Positions 1 to 8,600 of a DNA stretch of 15,328 nt are shown in pieces. A program made the translations under genes and the position numbers. The stretch comes from an uncultured Lachnospiraceae bacterium (lineage in GTDB: Bacteria; Bacillota; Clostridia; Lachnospirales; Lachnospiraceae): contig CAPQSW010000017.1 in the NCBI GenBank assembly GCA_948688495.1, positions 34,187-49,514 of the forward strand. Reading direction: 5' to 3'. Positions within the stretch are counted from its first letter, which is position 1; every line of letters starts with the position of its first letter. Below the pieces are notes generated by a model. It was not told the origin of the DNA. It saw only the letters and a program-made list of their open reading frames with translations, and did no database searches.

Positions 1-1210
1 TATACATCCAGTTCAGGTTGAACTTCGGCATATTAACCTTATTGTTAGGTTTATTGCTATTATTGTTATTATTGCTATTATTATTGTTATTACTGTTATT
101 GTTAGTATTGCTATTTGTTCCACTGTTTCCAGAAGGATTTGATGTGGAGATTGTGTCTTTCTCCTCGGTCTCGTCTTCCTCCTCGGCAGTCATCTCAATC
201 TTAATGACGGCCGTTGCTGAATTAACAATCAGAGTCCTTGTCCAATCCACATACCCCTCCGCCTTAACCTTAAGGCCGTGTTCTCCATAGCGCACCTGTA
301 TAGGCTGGGTAACGTCCACCTGTTCTCCATCCAGATACACCGCTGCCCCCTCCGGCTTCAGTTCAAACTGCATCTGGCATAATTTGGGTCCATCGCCTTT
401 AAGTTCATTCAGGTCTACCCTTACCTCTTTATCTGCCTCCACCGTAATCTCCCGGCTGCCGCCGTAGCCATTATTCGCCACCGACAGTAAATACGTGCCT
501 TCCGCTACCTCGATCCGCATTTGGGGGGTAATCTTCTGGGAAAGAAGGTTTCCAATCGTAATATAACCGCCCAAAAAAAGCTCCACATTATCCAGGGCCA
601 CAATGCCGTGTCCATTTGTGACCTGAAGTGTATAAATCTGCTGACCTATTCCCCGGATGCATACCGTATCCTGTTCGCTGATTTCAGATAATGGAATCAG
701 GCTGCCATCGTAATATACCAGAATATTATCATCAAAATAATAGACACTGCCCCCTACCGTTAGTGATTTCATATCGTGATCCAGCGTAAAATTGTGAAGA
801 TCATCATACAAAAAAGTATCTTCCGAAATCTGGACAGCCATAAGCTTTTCTTTTTTTACCTCAATGACAACCAGATCTCCTAAGGAGAGCTGGCTGACTG
901 TTAAACTTCGTCCATATTTGTCCCTGATATACGTTCCTCCCGTATATTCATACGGGCTCTCTACAGAATTTTCACAATTGCGCAAAGTCAGTATCTGTCG
1001 TTCTGTGTCGATGGCAGAAACTGCATAAAGCTTTTCCTGTTCCTTTGCATCTTCTTCGTCAACTTCCACTGCTTCCTGTGTATCCGCTTTCTCCCTCTTG
1101 ACATATACCTCACTGCCGTCTGTAATCCGTCGTTTCTTTTCCCCGCACCCCGCTGCAAGAATTACAAAAAGCAGCAGTAATAACAGGGCATATCTATTTT
1201 TCATTTGCAA
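1..1210 (-). CDS. PEGA-domain lipoprotein, 3' end cut by window edge
   Basis: An open frame runs leftward off the window, giving 403 visible residues. The N-terminus is a lipoprotein signal: a Leu-rich hydrophobic stretch ending LAAGC, with the predicted lipidated Cys at residue 22. A charged, Glu-rich spacer follows (about 40-60), then beta-rich sequence. A possible degenerate PEGA-like unit lies around 205-270. A clear PEGA domain (PEGAAVYLDGEQV, then HGLKVKAEGY) spans about 286-340. After it come an acidic stretch and an Asn/Ser-rich linker (about 360-390), so another domain may lie beyond the edge. The start is chosen as TTG at 1210 because AAGGAGG (1218-1224) lies 7 bases upstream of it; the in-frame ATG at 1204 would be 13 bases away. 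The gene follows the CotS-family gene by 20 bp and is probably cotranscribed. PEGA domains are common in surface proteins, but the role here is unknown. Confidence 0.8.
   Translation of the reverse strand, partial: MQMKNRYALLLLLLFVILAAGCGEKKRRITDGSEVYVKREKADTQEAVEVDEEDAKEQEKLYAVSAIDTERQILTLRNCENSVESPYEYTGGTYIRDKYGRSLTVSQLSLGDLVVIEVKKEKLMAVQISEDTFLYDDLHNFTLDHDMKSLTVGGSVYYFDDNILVYYDGSLIPLSEISEQDTVCIRGIGQQIYTLQVTNGHGIVALDNVELFLGGYITIGNLLSQKITPQMRIEVAEGTYLLSVANNGYGGSREITVEADKEVRVDLNELKGDGPKLCQMQFELKPEGAAVYLDGEQVDVTQPIQVRYGEHGLKVKAEGYVDWTRTLIVNSATAVIKIEMTAEEEDETEEKDTISTSNPSGNSGTNSNTNNNSNNNNNSNNNNNSNKPNNKVNMPKFNLNWMY
52..117 (-). repeat. Imperfect trinucleotide repeat encoding an Asn/Ser linker
   Basis: On the minus strand this is a run of AAT, AAC, AGC and AGT codons that encodes a low-complexity Asn/Ser linker in the PEGA lipoprotein. 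The codons vary, so it is not a pure microsatellite. It could still change length by slippage or unequal recombination in multiples of three without breaking the frame. Confidence 0.75.
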
Positions 1211-1230
1211 ATTAATTCCTCCTTGTATTA

Positions 1231-2244
1231 CTATGCGTCACCAATTTCAAAGGAATGTCCTATAAGATTTAAGAAACTTTCCCTAGTTTCGTTCTGTAAA
1301 ATAAATTTCTGAAGCTTCTCCAAATTCCTTCCGCATACCCATGCCTTACTGGTATTAAAATAGTGGTTGGCAATTTTCCAGAATTTCTCTGGATAGGCAA
1401 GGCGGATATAAAGCTGTGCCATCTCCTGATGACTTAATTTCCTGATATCATTATATGCTTTTAACATATCCATGCCAAGCCCCATATTCCAATTATGCTT
1501 TTCCAATATCTTACGCATAAAGTTGCCAAGATCTGCCACCTGCACATCATAAGATGCCTTTTCAAAATTCAGCACTGCCATACCCTGACGCAGAAACAGC
1601 ACGTTATGCTGGTTATAATCTCCATGACAGATACCGTAAATATCCTTTACCCCCTCTGCGCTGCTATCCTGTTCCATAATTTGCTTTTGTAAGTTAACAA
1701 CGTTTATAGCTTCCTGATAAAACAATTCAAAACTACGCAGAAACTCCATCTCAAAATCATTTTTCTTTTTACGGGCAGAGATATAGTTTCTCACTTTCTT
1801 TAATTCCCGCGTATGTCGTTCATTTTCCAGAAGCAGGCTGTCTCCCTGAATCTGAAGGTATTCCGGTATTTTGTCTGGAAATGCCCTTAATATATTATGT
1901 ATATCGGCAAGCTGTCGTATTGCACGTAATATATCCTCCCTGCTTTTGGTATCACATTCCCTGCCATCATACCAGTCGCGCACGATGTACGGCGTTCCAT
2001 CAATATCCCTGGCGAGCGTTTTTTCTTCCTTTGTCCGCACAATACAGTCCACATGCTCCTGTCCATGCTCTGTCAAAAACTGCAGCAATCGGTAAAGAAA
2101 ATCTGCCCTGCCCTCCGAACCCCTGTATTCCTTTAAAATTTTTAACCCTTCACTGGTATTACAAATCAATGCGCCCCTGCCCTTAGAAGTCTGCTTTACC
2201 TCAAACGGATACTGCTCCAGAATCAGATTTTCTCGATTATACAC
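1231..2244 (-). CDS. CotS-family spore coat protein (aminoglycoside phosphotransferase/kinase fold)
   Basis: The 337-residue protein has the layout of the CotS/YtaA spore coat family, which shares the APH/choline-kinase fold. A small N-terminal lobe with beta-strand-like segments is followed by a helical lobe carrying the catalytic-loop signature HGDYNQHNV (about residues 208-216). Next is NFEKASYDVQVADLGNFMRK, where family members usually have an [ILV]DF/DFD-type metal-binding Asp; here that position is Asn, so phosphotransfer may be weak or absent. The start is GTG at 2244, preceded at 5 bases by GGAGGGG; an overlapping ATG is in another frame. CotS proteins localise to the Bacillus spore coat, but their substrate is not established. 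The gene sits 72 bp after cca and 20 bp before the PEGA lipoprotein gene. The family call is firm; enzymatic activity is not. Confidence 0.8.
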   Translation of the reverse strand: MYNRENLILEQYPFEVKQTSKGRGALICNTSEGLKILKEYRGSEGRADFLYRLLQFLTEHGQEHVDCIVRTKEEKTLARDIDGTPYIVRDWYDGRECDTKSREDILRAIRQLADIHNILRAFPDKIPEYLQIQGDSLLLENERHTRELKKVRNYISARKKKNDFEMEFLRSFELFYQEAINVVNLQKQIMEQDSSAEGVKDIYGICHGDYNQHNVLFLRQGMAVLNFEKASYDVQVADLGNFMRKILEKHNWNMGLGMDMLKAYNDIRKLSHQEMAQLYIRLAYPEKFWKIANHYFNTSKAWVCGRNLEKLQKFILQNETRESFLNLIGHSFEIGDA

Positions 2245-2292
2245 ATAAACCCCTCCACCATGATATTTGCAAGCTCATTTCTTGCGTCTTTC

Positions 2293-2301
2293 TATCATAT
2301 G
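2293..2301 (-). promoter_or_regulatory. Possible sporulation-sigma -10 element before the CotS-family gene
   Basis: The minus strand reads CATATGATA, which fits the sigma-K -10 pattern CATANNNTA and partly fits the sigma-E pattern. It lies in the 72-bp gap between cca and the CotS-family gene, about 50 bases before the GTG start. No convincing -35 partner was found, and a 9-base match can arise by chance. Bacillus cotS is a late mother-cell gene, which is the only reason to note it. Confidence 0.25.
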
Positions 2302-2316
2302 TGGAGAGGTTACATT

Positions 2317-3654
2317 CTATTCAGATTTTTGCCCTGTTTTAATTAGATTCTGTAAAATTTCCTTTGTATTATCCTCTGGATATTCCAGAACATGCAAAAG
2401 CAGGCGCTTTAGCATATCCCCGAGCTCTTTTCCCGGCTCCATGCCCAGTGCAATCAAATCCCTTCCCGTTACGGCAAGATCCTTGATCGTCAGGCACTGA
2501 TGCTTTTGCATAATCTGCTCATATAGTTCCTCATACCTGCGGATAGACTCCAGCTTTTCCTCCCGCTTATAATAGTTCTTTGCCAGTGCGTCTGCCCGCT
2601 TTACCTCAAAGAGCGCCGGATATTGCTCAAGCCCAATACGGTGGATTGCACGGCGGATGGATTTTTCTTCCAGTGGAGGCCTGTCGTCATGCCAGACAAT
2701 GAGCGCCGTGACCTTATGGATGGTGTCGTTATCAAATTTCAGGCGGCGCAGAATTGCCTCTGCCATCTGTGCCCCCACTTTCGGATGTTCATAAAAATGA
2801 TAAATCCCCTTCTCATCCACAGTCTTACAGACGGGCTTTGCCACATCATGCAACAACATGGTAAGCCTTAAAACCTTATCGGCACGAATACTCTGCATAG
2901 CGACAATCGAATGCTCTCCTACGTTATAGCAGTGGTGCTGATTGTTCTGGGGAGTATCCATCATATCATCAAACTCCGGCAAAAACACCCGGCTCATTCC
3001 CGTGTTATAGACCGTGCGCATTTCCTCGGGATGACTGGATACAAGAAGTTTGACAAGCTCTGTCTGAATCCGTTCCGCGCTGATTCCGGCAAGATTTGGG
3101 GCAAGCTCTGTAATAGCCCTTCTTGTATCTTCTTCCATCACAAACCCGAGCTGTGCTGCAAAACGTACGGCACGCATCATGCGCAGTGCATCCTCGGTAA
3201 AGCGGTGAATGGGATTCCCCACACAGCGGATAATTTTCCGCTGAATATCCTGGATTCCGCCATATATGTCTATAAGCCCATGTTCTTCATTATATGCCAT
3301 GGCATTGATCGTGAAATCCCGGCGTTTCAAGTCTTCTTCCAGGCTGGAAGTAAATGTGACCTCCCTGGGATGCCTGTAATCCTCATAAGCGCCGTCAATG
3401 CGGTATGTCGTTACCTCATACCCCTCTTTTTGGCACATGACAGTCACTGTCCCATGCTGGATTCCAGTGTCAATTGTCCTTGAAAAAAGTTCTTTGACCT
3501 GATAGGGAGACGCCGATGTGGTAACATCCCAGTCTTCGGGCGTGCGCCCCAATATGGAATCCCGCACACAGCCGCCGACTGCATACGCCTCATATCCTGC
3601 CCGGCTTAAGGTATTTATGATAAATTTTACGTTCTCTGGTAATGTAATTGTCAT
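2317..3654 (-). CDS. cca: CCA tRNA nucleotidyltransferase with HD domain
   Basis: This enzyme adds or repairs the 3'-terminal CCA of tRNAs using CTP and ATP without a nucleic acid template. Class II signatures are in order: the nucleotidyltransferase core AVGGCVRDSILG with metal-binding Asps in EDWDVT (about residues 40-45), RRDFTINAMAYN (about 111-122), and the base-selecting EDxxR motif as EDALR followed by MMRAVRFAA. A C-terminal HD phosphohydrolase-type domain follows, with LLHDVAKP and upstream GEHS histidines. The length, about 445 residues, suits an HD-bearing bacterial enzyme. I prefer ATG at 3654, which overlaps the yqeY stop as ATGA and gives the N-terminus MTITLPENVKF; GTG at 3660 would add two residues. 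The overlap implies translational coupling to yqeY. Function is confidently assigned; the role of the HD domain here is not. Confidence 0.95.
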   Translation of the reverse strand: MTITLPENVKFIINTLSRAGYEAYAVGGCVRDSILGRTPEDWDVTTSASPYQVKELFSRTIDTGIQHGTVTVMCQKEGYEVTTYRIDGAYEDYRHPREVTFTSSLEEDLKRRDFTINAMAYNEEHGLIDIYGGIQDIQRKIIRCVGNPIHRFTEDALRMMRAVRFAAQLGFVMEEDTRRAITELAPNLAGISAERIQTELVKLLVSSHPEEMRTVYNTGMSRVFLPEFDDMMDTPQNNQHHCYNVGEHSIVAMQSIRADKVLRLTMLLHDVAKPVCKTVDEKGIYHFYEHPKVGAQMAEAILRRLKFDNDTIHKVTALIVWHDDRPPLEEKSIRRAIHRIGLEQYPALFEVKRADALAKNYYKREEKLESIRRYEELYEQIMQKHQCLTIKDLAVTGRDLIALGMEPGKELGDMLKRLLLHVLEYPEDNTKEILQNLIKTGQKSE

Positions 3655-4088
3655 TGACACAGCCTGGCAACCACCTGATTGATTACTTTTCCATCTGCCT
3701 TGCCCTTCAGCTCAGCCATAACCGCTTTCATAATCTGTCCCTTGTTTTTCGTTGCAACGACCTCTGCAAACTTCTCCTTAATGTAAATCTCTACTTCCTC
3801 TGCAGACATCATGGCAGGTGCATATTCCTTAATCACATCATGGCGGAGCTGGTATTCCTCCAACAAATCCGTACGTTCCTTGGGACAGGTATCCAACTGC
3901 TCCTTGGCAGTCTTTAGCTCTTTTAAGATTACACGGTCTACCAAAGCTTCCGGTATATCTTCCCTGCATCCCTCGTCAATAGCTGCCTTCTTCACTGCTG
4001 ACACCAATGCAGAGATTGCATCCTTCCTTCCCTTATCCTTCGCCTTCATGGCTGTAATCATATCCTGTTGTAAGGTCTTAATGTCCAT
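3651..4088 (-). CDS. yqeY: GatB/YqeY domain protein
   Basis: The 145-residue protein is a stand-alone YqeY: it begins MDIKTLQQDMITAMKAKDK, has a central helical region, and ends with the GatB-tail-like segment containing KGQIMKAVMAELKGKADGK. The family resembles the C-terminal tRNA-contacting domain of the GatB amidotransferase subunit. Its own function is not settled, though tRNA-related roles are suspected. A strong AAGGAGG lies 8 bases before the ATG. Its stop codon overlaps the preferred cca start by 4 bases, so the two are probably coupled, which agrees with a tRNA-related context. The 54-bp gap to the upstream NlpC/P60 gene shows no clear terminator, so readthrough from there is possible. 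Confidence 0.92.
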   Translation of the reverse strand: MDIKTLQQDMITAMKAKDKGRKDAISALVSAVKKAAIDEGCREDIPEALVDRVILKELKTAKEQLDTCPKERTDLLEEYQLRHDVIKEYAPAMMSAEEVEIYIKEKFAEVVATKNKGQIMKAVMAELKGKADGKVINQVVARLCQ

Positions 4089-4142
4089 TTGCCTTCCTCC
4101 TTATAAATCAATAGCGATACGCGATGCTTCGCACCATTCTCT

Positions 4143-5438
4143 TTACAAGACACGCCGTATGGTAACAATATCGCGGTATGTCGCGCTGTCATACGCTACA
4201 ATTCCATAGGCTGTTCCCTTGGCATGGACAATCTGCCCATTGCCCATATAAATTGCCACATGTCCATTATAACAGATTAAATCCCCCGCCTTGGCATTGG
4301 CATAACTGACTTCTTTTCCCACAGAACGCTGGGAATAGGAGTAACTGGGGATACTGATGCCAAAATGTGCATACACATAGCTGGTAAACCCACTGCAGTC
4401 AGCCCCGGTATTGGGGTCTTTTCCTCCCCATACATAGGGATTGCCCACAAAGCCCAGGGCATACTGCACAACTGCGCTGCCGCTGACCCCGGTGGAATAA
4501 CCCGGATTTTGATTCCCGCCTCCGCCTGTACTGCCTCCAGAATTACCGCCTGTATCGCCTCCGCCTGAGCTGTCTCCCCTGGAACCGCCTCCACCGGAAT
4601 TGCCATCCGTACTGCCTCCATTGCTGCTGGGACGTTCACGCTCCTGACGCTCGCGCTCTGCCTGCGCCAAGCGTTCCTGCTCCTGACGTTCCCGTTCCCG
4701 ACGCTCACGCTCAATTCTCTCATTCTCCTGGGCAATAATCGTATTCTGTGCATTGATGGTATCCTGATACTGTGCAGCCAATACCTGCGCAGCCTGGAGC
4801 ATCTCACCAAAATTAGCTACCTCTCCCTGTTTTCTGTCAATCGTGGCGCGGTAATTCGCCTCCGCCACCTGAAATTCTTCCTGCTTCTGTTCTAAAGCTG
4901 CAATCTCCTGTTTCTGCTGCTTTGTTAGCGCTGCCACCTGTTCCTTGGTATTCTGATATTCTGTCAGCAGATTCCTGTCATAATCATAAACCTGATTAAC
5001 ATATTCCACACGATTCAAAAGCTCCGCAATGCTCTTAGACTCCAGAATGCTGGTGAGCATGGCGCTGTCGCCTTTCTCATACATAAAGCGAATCCTCAGC
5101 TTCATTGCTTCGTACTGGTTCTTCTCATCCTTCTTCGCCTGCGCCAATTCTTCTTCGGTCTGTGCCAGCTCGTCCTGTTTAATGGCAAGTTCTTCTTCCA
5201 GCGTGGAAAGCTGCACGATTACATTTACAAGTTCCGCATCCAGGGCATCAATCTCTGACTGGAGCTGTGCCTGTTCCCGCTCTATGCTGTCAATCTCATT
5301 CTGCTTGGATCTTAAGTTTTCCTCTGCTTCCTGTTTCTTGTTCTCCGCATCAGATTTCTTATCTGCCAAAGCTACTGTGAATTGTGAAATACCCATGGTA
5401 AACACCAGCAGTACTGCAATCAGCCTTTTTGATTTCAT
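4143..5438 (-). CDS. Secreted coiled-coil NlpC/P60 peptidoglycan endopeptidase (PcsB/CwlO-like)
   Basis: The 431-residue precursor has a Sec signal peptide (about 1-26, ending VALADKK). A long coiled coil follows (about 28-265), including the PcsB-type segment GDSAMLTSILESKSIAELL. Then come an Arg/Glu/Gln-rich helix, a Gly/Ser linker (about 271-316) and a C-terminal NlpC/P60 domain (about 320-431). Catalytic residues are visible as Cys348 in GADCSGF, His393 in NGHVAIYMG and His405 in IVHAKG. Such enzymes cut peptide stems of peptidoglycan. In PcsB and CwlO the coiled coil links the hydrolase to the FtsEX membrane complex, and a similar control is inferred here. ATG at 5438 is chosen because AAGGAG sits 6 bases upstream and the signal peptide begins there; the frame stays open 23 codons further up without a ribosome site. 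Confidence 0.92.
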   Translation of the reverse strand: MKSKRLIAVLLVFTMGISQFTVALADKKSDAENKKQEAEENLRSKQNEIDSIEREQAQLQSEIDALDAELVNVIVQLSTLEEELAIKQDELAQTEEELAQAKKDEKNQYEAMKLRIRFMYEKGDSAMLTSILESKSIAELLNRVEYVNQVYDYDRNLLTEYQNTKEQVAALTKQQKQEIAALEQKQEEFQVAEANYRATIDRKQGEVANFGEMLQAAQVLAAQYQDTINAQNTIIAQENERIERERRERERQEQERLAQAERERQERERPSSNGGSTDGNSGGGGSRGDSSGGGDTGGNSGGSTGGGGNQNPGYSTGVSGSAVVQYALGFVGNPYVWGGKDPNTGADCSGFTSYVYAHFGISIPSYSYSQRSVGKEVSYANAKAGDLICYNGHVAIYMGNGQIVHAKGTAYGIVAYDSATYRDIVTIRRVL

Positions 5439-5478
5439 ATGTATCTCCTTTCCAATGCGTTTCTGATGATATAACGTG

Positions 5479-5507
5479 ATTATAACACCTTCTCCTTTCG
5501 ATAGCAA
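5479..5507 (-). promoter_or_regulatory. Sigma-A promoter for the NlpC/P60 gene
   Basis: On the minus strand TTGCTA (5502-5507) and TATAAT (5479-5484) are separated by 17 bp. A TG dinucleotide one base before the -10 makes it an extended -10 promoter. It lies about 40 bases before the ATG at 5438. The perfect -10 and correct spacing make it convincing, although the -35 is only partly consensus. Confidence 0.75.
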
Positions 5508-5558
5508 CCAGGGAATATTTGAAACTTTTGATATCCGTAACTATTCAGCCACCGCCAA

Positions 5559-5608
5559 AACAACGGCCTCCCGATACAGGACTGCCCCCGCACCAGAAAG
5601 CCGTTGTT
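5559..5608 (-). terminator. Candidate terminator after GH43-A
   Basis: The perfect 9-bp arms AACAACGGC (5559-5567) and GCCGTTGTT (5600-5608) enclose a 32-base loop. They lie 8 bases beyond the GH43-A stop, and TT follows the hairpin in the minus-strand direction. The large loop and short T run make this weaker than the other terminators in the window. Confidence 0.5.
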
Positions 5609-5616
5609 ATATTTTA

Positions 5617-8600
5617 TTATTTAACCGTTATTGTGAGCTTCGCACTCTTTTTACCGCATTTGACAGTAATCGTGGCCTTACCTTTCTTCTTCGCCTTGAC
5701 AACACCGAATTTATCTACGGATGCGGTGCTGCTCTTGGAACTCTTATACGTTACAGCATCCGTCGTCTTCTTTGTCATGGACTTTATCGCTATCGTATAA
5801 GTCTTGCCCTTTTTCATGGTCGTTTTTGTTTTCTTTAATTTGAGCGTTTTATTCTTTACCGCCTTGCTGGAAACTTTGATAGTGATTGATGCCTTCTTCG
5901 TCTTATCCGCTTTTGACTTCACCGTAATCTTTGCTGTTCCAGCCTTCTTTGCCTTGACAACGCCTTTGCTGACCGTCGCAACACTCTTTTTCGAAGTGCT
6001 CCAGCCCACAGCCTTGCTGAATTTACCGGTGCCCGTCACAGTGGCCGTTAATGTAACCTTTCCGCCCTTCTTCAAATAAACAGTCTTCACTCCCGGTTTC
6101 TGGTTCGCAGCCTTCACTGTTACCTTCTTCACCTTCGGCCGCTGGACTACAGGCGGCTTTGGTTCTGGCTTTCCTGGGTCTGGATTCCCCGGATCTGGAT
6201 TCCCTGGATCCGGATCCTCTGTACCTGGATTTACCGGTTCCGGCACCTCCGGCTGCTGTGCCTCAACATTGCCATCCGAGAACGTACCTGAACTTGTCGT
6301 TGCATCCGGGTCGGGCTGCGGAAGCTCTGAGGGCTTCTGAATGGCATCTAACGCAATCGCCATTACCTCCACATCGCTGAGGGCGTTGTTATAGATATTC
6401 AATTCATCCAATGCCCCTGTGAAGTAAGCGTCCCATGCGTTCACGCCAAAATAGATTGCCGCACCCTGCTTTTGCATAAGATCGGAGGCAATCGCTGCCT
6501 CTGCTTTTAATACACCATTTACATAAAGCTGTGCCTTGCCACTTTTCACCACCAGCGTAACAAGCTGCCATTTATCCTTCTCATAAGCAACCGAACCGAT
6601 GCCAGTATCTGCCCAGCCGCCATTTGCATTGGACCAGATAGCCCGTGTAAATGTCAGGTTCAGCCAGTATTCCGGGCTGAATGTACCTGCTGCAAGCGTC
6701 GGGTCGACATCCCCGTTAAGCTTCTCCGGCTTCATCCAGTATGACACGGAATAGTTCTCGCCAAGCCCGGCAGCATCACAAAGTTTCAGACCGTAATTGC
6801 CAGGCAGGCGAATTGCCTTACCTTCCTTGGCGCCTTCCACATATGCATAATCAGGACTTACCATAGCCGTAGGTGTCGTGCCGGCTGCCCCCTTTTGAAC
6901 AGCTATGGCGCCATCTGCTGCATCTTCAAACTGAAACTCCTTGAAGACCTCTGATGTAATATCAGACGCGCTCACGCTTTTCTTAATAATTACCGTATAA
7001 GTTACCCGCGGCTTCCTGTCTGAAGAATAAACAGTCAGGGGAACCGTAGTATAAAGTCCAGTAAGAGGTATTGTAATTGCACTCGAAGCATTTACCTGTT
7101 TCCCATCAATTGTAAGGAATCCTTTTACATCCTGCAGCGTAACCTTCAAATCCGCGGTTGTGGCTGTTGCAGGGACCTCACATTCATAGGTGTGTCCATC
7201 TTTTGTCATCTCTGTATTTCCTGCTTTCAGTGAGGTAATATCATTCGCTGTGCCCGTCCCCGGCGCAAAGCTGCCTTGAGCTGGTGCATTCAGATAGAAA
7301 TCCGCGTCCACGCCACAGTCAGCCTGTGCCTTTACCACAAGATCTCCATTGTTCATACAGAGATAATACCCCGGCTTTTTCACGCTCTCAAAAGAAACTG
7401 CTTTCGCGGAATCCGAAAGGCCCCTGACCGTACGGAAGGTCTGCGCCTTTCCCATTGCCTCGTCAAATGTTGGAACATTATTCTGGGTACCAGTGCCTGC
7501 CGGCTTCGTAAATCCATTCTTAATATAACCAAAGGTGTAATTCCAGTCATGCGCCAGCGTAACGCTGTTGTCGTCGTTCACTGTCATATAAAGACCCGGC
7601 TTATTCTCCGACTGGATGGATACGTAAGATCTCTTGGTTGGATCTGCCTTGCCATCCGTAATTACCCAGCTTGCGTCAAGCTTCTGCGGCTGGTAATAAG
7701 CGCCAATCTTTACATCCAGATATGGATACGCACTGTCTGCGCCAGAGTTTACATAATTCTCATGGGAAATGGGCGCCCCGGAACTGCTGAACAGATAATA
7801 CGGTTTGTCTCCCGTAATACCAATCGCGGTTTCTGGAATCTCCTGGATACTTCCATCCTCATTGAAATGCATCTCTGTAATACATGCCGTACGGCGGTAT
7901 CCGCTTCCTCCGCGGACAGAGCCGTTATGATACACAAAATACGTCTTCCCCTTAAAATCAAACACTGCCATGTGATTGGTATTGGAGGTGGCTGTCGGAG
8001 GCATCAGAATCTTGCCAAATGTAAAGGTTCCATTCATTAGATCATCCGTGGTGGCATATGCCATCTGCTCTCTCCAGTCATAGGCATAGAAGAAATAATA
8101 CGGTCCTGTCGAATTTCCCTGCGCATCTTTACGCCGGTAAATCCAGGGCGCCTCCGTATACACGCCAAGATTTGCCGTGCTTTTCTCGATAACATCTGCT
8201 TTTGTAGAATCCGCTCCACTTGCCTGCGTGCCAAACGTAATCTTACCATCTCCATTCACGTCCTGAATCGAGATCATATCTTCATTCAGTTCACAGACAA
8301 AAACCTTTCCATTCCCCCAGGAGAGGTAGCGGTGTTCTTCGCCATTTACCGTCTCAACCCATACCGTGGGGTCAATATCATTCCAAGCGCTGCTCTCTCC
8401 CGTGGTAAACGTCCCTTTCACCAACGGCTGTCCAAGATCCACAAAATAGAGGCTCTTTGGATCATCGTCTGGGATACTGGTCTTAATATTCTTTGCCTCG
8501 CAGTATTCCTTTTTCGCCTCCAGGCTCGACCAGCCGGTCGGCGTATCGGCAACTGCTGCGCCGATGGACTGCTGCCCGCCAGAAGTAGCATCCCAGGTAC

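Noticed and set aside
18..290. Plus-strand open frame encoding a long run of Leu residues
   Set aside because: It is the antisense of the Asn/Ser-codon repeat in the PEGA lipoprotein; it has no ribosome site and no credible protein features.
4089..4142. Possible small hairpin (GCGA/TCGC) between the NlpC/P60 gene and yqeY
   Set aside because: The stem is only about 4 bp with no T run, so it is too weak to call a terminator.
5439..5507. 23-codon N-terminal extension of the NlpC/P60 protein
   Set aside because: The strong ribosome site and the signal peptide both place the start at 5438, and the extension overlaps the promoter.
6171..6218. Tandem repeats considered as a possible CRISPR-like array
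   Set aside because: The units are 15 bp, contiguous, in frame and encode a protein linker; there are no spacers.
7276..8040. Plus-strand 254-codon frame inside GH43-A
   Set aside because: It is antisense to a well-supported catalytic domain, lacks a ribosome site and shows no family features.
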